A DNA stretch of 5,445 nt from an uncultured Coriobacteriales bacterium (GTDB taxonomy: Bacteria; Actinomycetota; Coriobacteriia; Coriobacteriales; UMGS124), in NCBI GenBank assembly GCA_903789505.1, contig CAIFEU010000038.1:13187-18631 (forward strand), written 5' to 3'. The notes under the pieces were generated by a model. The model was given only the letters and a program-made list of their open reading frames with translations, was not told the origin of the DNA and made no database searches. The translations under genes were made by a program, and so were the position numbers. Shown piece by piece: positions 4,013 through 5,445 of this stretch (position 1 is the first letter of the stretch; each line of letters opens with the position of its first letter).

Positions 4013-5092
4013 CTACTCGGTCGCGCCCGCGTACCCCGTGGGGTTCATCTGCTGCCAGCGCCAGGAGTCCTCGCACATGCGGTCCAGGTCGTAGCGCGCC
4101 TTCCATCCCAGCAGGCGCTCCGCCTTGGACGGGTCCGCGTAGTTCTCGGCGATGTCGCCGTCGCGGCGCGGCAGCACCTTGTAGGGGATCTCGTGGCCGC
4201 AGGCACGGCTGAACGCTTTGATGACGTCGAGCACGCTCGAGCCCTTGCCGGTGCCCAGGTTGAAGACGTGCACGCCGCTCTTGCCGCGCATGTAGTCGAA
4301 CGCGCACACGTGGCCGCGCGCCAGGTCGACGACGTGGATGTAGTCGCGCACGCCAGTCCCGTCGGGGGTGGGGTAGTCGTCGCCGAAGACGCGGACGGAG
4401 TCGAGCTCGCCGATGGCCACCTTTGCGACGTAGGGCACCAGGTTGTTCGGGATGCCCTTGGGGTCCTCGCCGATGAGTCCGCTGGGGTGCGCCCCGATGG
4501 GGTTGAAGTAGCGCAGCAGCATGACGTTCCAAGTTGGGTCGGCGGTGGCCACGTCGGTCAGCATCTGCTCGTTCATCGACTTGGTCCAGCCGTAGGGGCT
4601 CGTCGCGGGCTTGAGCTGGGCGTCCTCGGTCAGTGGCACGCTGTCGGGCTCGCCGTAGACCGTGGCAGAGGAGGAGAAGACGATGTTCTTCACGCCGTGG
4701 TCGCGCATGGAGCGCACGACGTTGAGCGTGCTGCCGAGGTTGTTCTGGTAGTACTCGATCGGCTTGTGCACCGACTCGCCGACCGCCTTGAACGCGGCGA
4801 AGTGGATGACGCCGTCGATGGGCTGATCGTCGAAGATCCTGTCCATCAGGGCGGGGTCGCAGGCGTCGCCCCGGTAGAACGCGCGCAGCTTGCGCCCGGC
4901 GATGCGCTCCACGCGCTTGAGCGCGACCTCGCTGGAGTTGGAGAGGTCGTCGATGACGACGACGTCGTACCCGTTCTCGAGCAGCTCGACGCACGTGTGG
5001 CTGCCGATGAAGCCCGCCCCGCCGGTGACGAGGATGCAGCCCTTGCCCGCGCTTGCGGCGGGGGTCGTTGCCTGGTCGGAGGTCTGGTTCAA
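4013..5092 (-). CDS. galE: UDP-glucose 4-epimerase GalE
   Basis: NAD-dependent short-chain dehydrogenase/reductase that interconverts UDP-glucose and UDP-galactose, serving the Leloir pathway and supply of galactose for cell-surface glycans. The 359-residue product has the Rossmann motif GGAGFIG (24-30), DDLSNSS (48-54), HFAAFKAVGES (97-107), the active-site strand FSSSATVYGE (139-148) and the catalytic YGWTK (Y167, K171). The substrate-binding YFNPIGAHPSG and the later GTGVRDYIHVVDLA segment are present, so the enzyme looks complete and active. Start: no ATG is available near the N-terminus. TTG at 5092 has AAGGGA at 5103-5108, 10 bases upstream. GTG at 5101 is only about one base from it. 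The TTG start leaves a polar extension of about 16 residues before the Rossmann fold. A dyad and a hairpin lie upstream. Confidence 0.95.
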   Translation of the reverse strand: MNQTSDQATTPAASAGKGCILVTGGAGFIGSHTCVELLENGYDVVVIDDLSNSSEVALKRVERIAGRKLRAFYRGDACDPALMDRIFDDQPIDGVIHFAAFKAVGESVHKPIEYYQNNLGSTLNVVRSMRDHGVKNIVFSSSATVYGEPDSVPLTEDAQLKPATSPYGWTKSMNEQMLTDVATADPTWNVMLLRYFNPIGAHPSGLIGEDPKGIPNNLVPYVAKVAIGELDSVRVFGDDYPTPDGTGVRDYIHVVDLARGHVCAFDYMRGKSGVHVFNLGTGKGSSVLDVIKAFSRACGHEIPYKVLPRRDGDIAENYADPSKAERLLGWKARYDLDRMCEDSWRWQQMNPTGYAGATE

Positions 5093-5102
5093 AGCCGGCA
5101 CT

Positions 5103-5108
5103 TCCCTT
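5103..5108 (-). promoter_or_regulatory. galE ribosome binding site
   Basis: AAGGGA on the minus strand, 10 bases before TTG at 5092. It supports the TTG start over the in-frame GTG at 5101, which would be almost adjacent to it. Confidence 0.6.
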
Positions 5109-5111
5109 CTG

Positions 5112-5130
5112 GCGTCAGGTGACCTGGCGC
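5112..5130. promoter_or_regulatory. 19-bp dyad upstream of galE
   Basis: GCGTCAGGTGACCTGGCGC is symmetric about 5121: CAGGT/ACCTG and GCG/CGC pair, with one mismatch per half and a central base. It lies 20 bases before the galE start, next to the ribosome binding site. The central spacing is too short for an RNA hairpin with all pairs, so a DNA-binding site is more plausible than an RNA element. Confidence 0.3.
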
Positions 5131-5162
5131 GGATCGGTTGACAGGGCCGCGACGGCGCGCGG

Positions 5163-5194
5163 GTGCCGCGCGACCGGGATGGGCGCGCGGGCAC
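5163..5194 (-). promoter_or_regulatory. Hairpin in galE upstream region
   Basis: On the minus strand GTGCC-C-GCGCG (5194-5184) pairs with CGCGCGGCAC (5172-5163), a 10-bp stem with one bulged base and an 11-base loop. It lies about 70-100 bases before galE. It may end the upstream pseudogene transcript or belong to the galE leader. No T-tract follows. Confidence 0.35.
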
Positions 5195-5211
5195 GGCGCT
5201 CCGCGGGGACC

Positions 5212-5217
5212 ATGTTA
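5212..5217 (-). promoter_or_regulatory. Weak -10 candidate for galE
   Basis: TAACAT on the minus strand is the only promoter-like hexamer in the 166 bases before galE and matches the -10 proposed for tRNA-Pro. There is no recognisable -35 at 16-18 bases, so it is offered only as the best available site. Confidence 0.2.
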
Positions 5218-5258
5218 CGCGCGAGCGGTACGTCAGGGGAGGTAGGCGGCGCGATTGT

Positions 5259-5445
5259 TCACGATGCACAGATGACGCGGTACGCCTGCGTGAGGCGCTC
5301 GAGCGACCACGCGGCGTTGGCGGGGCTCGTCGAGGGCAGCCGGGTCGCCTCCAGGCGCGTCGTCGGCAGGCACAGCCGCTCGTAGAGCCGCTAGGCGGTG
5401 GCTCCGGTGGTGAAGACGCGTTCGATCGGCGCGCGGCGCAGCAGC
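5259..5445 (-). pseudogene. DNA-deoxyinosine glycosylase-like, 3' part with in-frame amber
   Basis: The intact enzyme would be a uracil-DNA-glycosylase-superfamily protein that removes deaminated adenine (hypoxanthine) from DNA. Only the C-terminal end lies in the window. The frame starting at 5444 reads IERVFTTGATA, then TAG (5393-5391), then RLYERLCLP, and continues with LPSTSPANAA, the conserved C-terminal motif of this family. It ends YRVICAS and TGA at 5261-5259. Similarity runs continuously on both sides of the TAG without a frame change, so a single substitution is the simplest cause. The family often has an aromatic or small residue at this place, and TAC or TGG to TAG is one base. 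A sequencing error or amber read-through cannot be excluded. The 5' part is outside the window. Family assignment is from remembered motifs. Confidence 0.65.

Noticed and set aside
3765..4994. 409-residue minus-strand ORF overlapping galE and its downstream gap
   Set aside because: Arg-rich out-of-frame shadow of galE with no family resemblance.
3959..5122. 387-residue plus-strand ORF antisense to galE
   Set aside because: Antisense shadow; its composition (Val/Asp/Ala/His repeats) reflects the complement of galE codons.
5138..5143. Perfect TTGACA on the plus strand upstream of galE
   Set aside because: No -10 element at 16-19 bases downstream (sequence is GC only), and no plus-strand gene follows.

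Overview
The window is GC-rich (roughly 70% by eye), and every gene I can support lies on the minus strand, so transcription runs from high to low coordinates. The genes are housekeeping ones with strong Shine-Dalgarno sites. A veg homologue sits directly upstream of ispE, an order known from Bacillus (veg-sspF-ispE), yet the base composition is actinobacterial. The tRNA gene encodes its own CCA. Together this suggests a Coriobacteriia-type actinobacterium (Olsenella/Collinsella relatives). That placement is inference and could not be tested here.

Layout in the direction of transcription: 5445-5259 is the 3' end of a DNA-deoxyinosine glycosylase-like gene with an in-frame amber codon, so probably a pseudogene. 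A 166-base gap with a dyad and a hairpin leads to galE (5092-4013, TTG start). A T-less hairpin lies in the galE 3' region. veg (3718-3428) follows, with a 17-base tandem duplication over its stop codon. The veg-ispE gap holds a strong G-quadruplex motif and a perfect 14-bp stem. ispE (3156-2146) comes next. Then there is a compact tRNA-Pro(CGG) unit with promoter, encoded CCA and rho-independent terminator (1970-1797). tatA (1592-1218) has its own promoter candidate and a terminator hairpin. The greA leader contains two mutually exclusive hairpins and a possible 13-codon upstream ORF, followed by greA (778-287). The window ends in the start of an unidentified reading frame (141 to the edge), which runs into 14 consecutive G at positions 1-14, probably a contig-edge artefact.

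The genes do not form one pathway. galE supplies UDP-sugars for envelope or galactose metabolism. ispE is a step of the MEP isoprenoid pathway. tatA is part of Tat protein export. greA rescues stalled RNA polymerase. veg is a small conserved protein of uncertain mechanism. I see no phage, transposon, CRISPR, toxin-antitoxin or defence system. The points worth a second look are RNA-level structures in leaders, the amber-interrupted glycosylase, and the unusual TatA tail.
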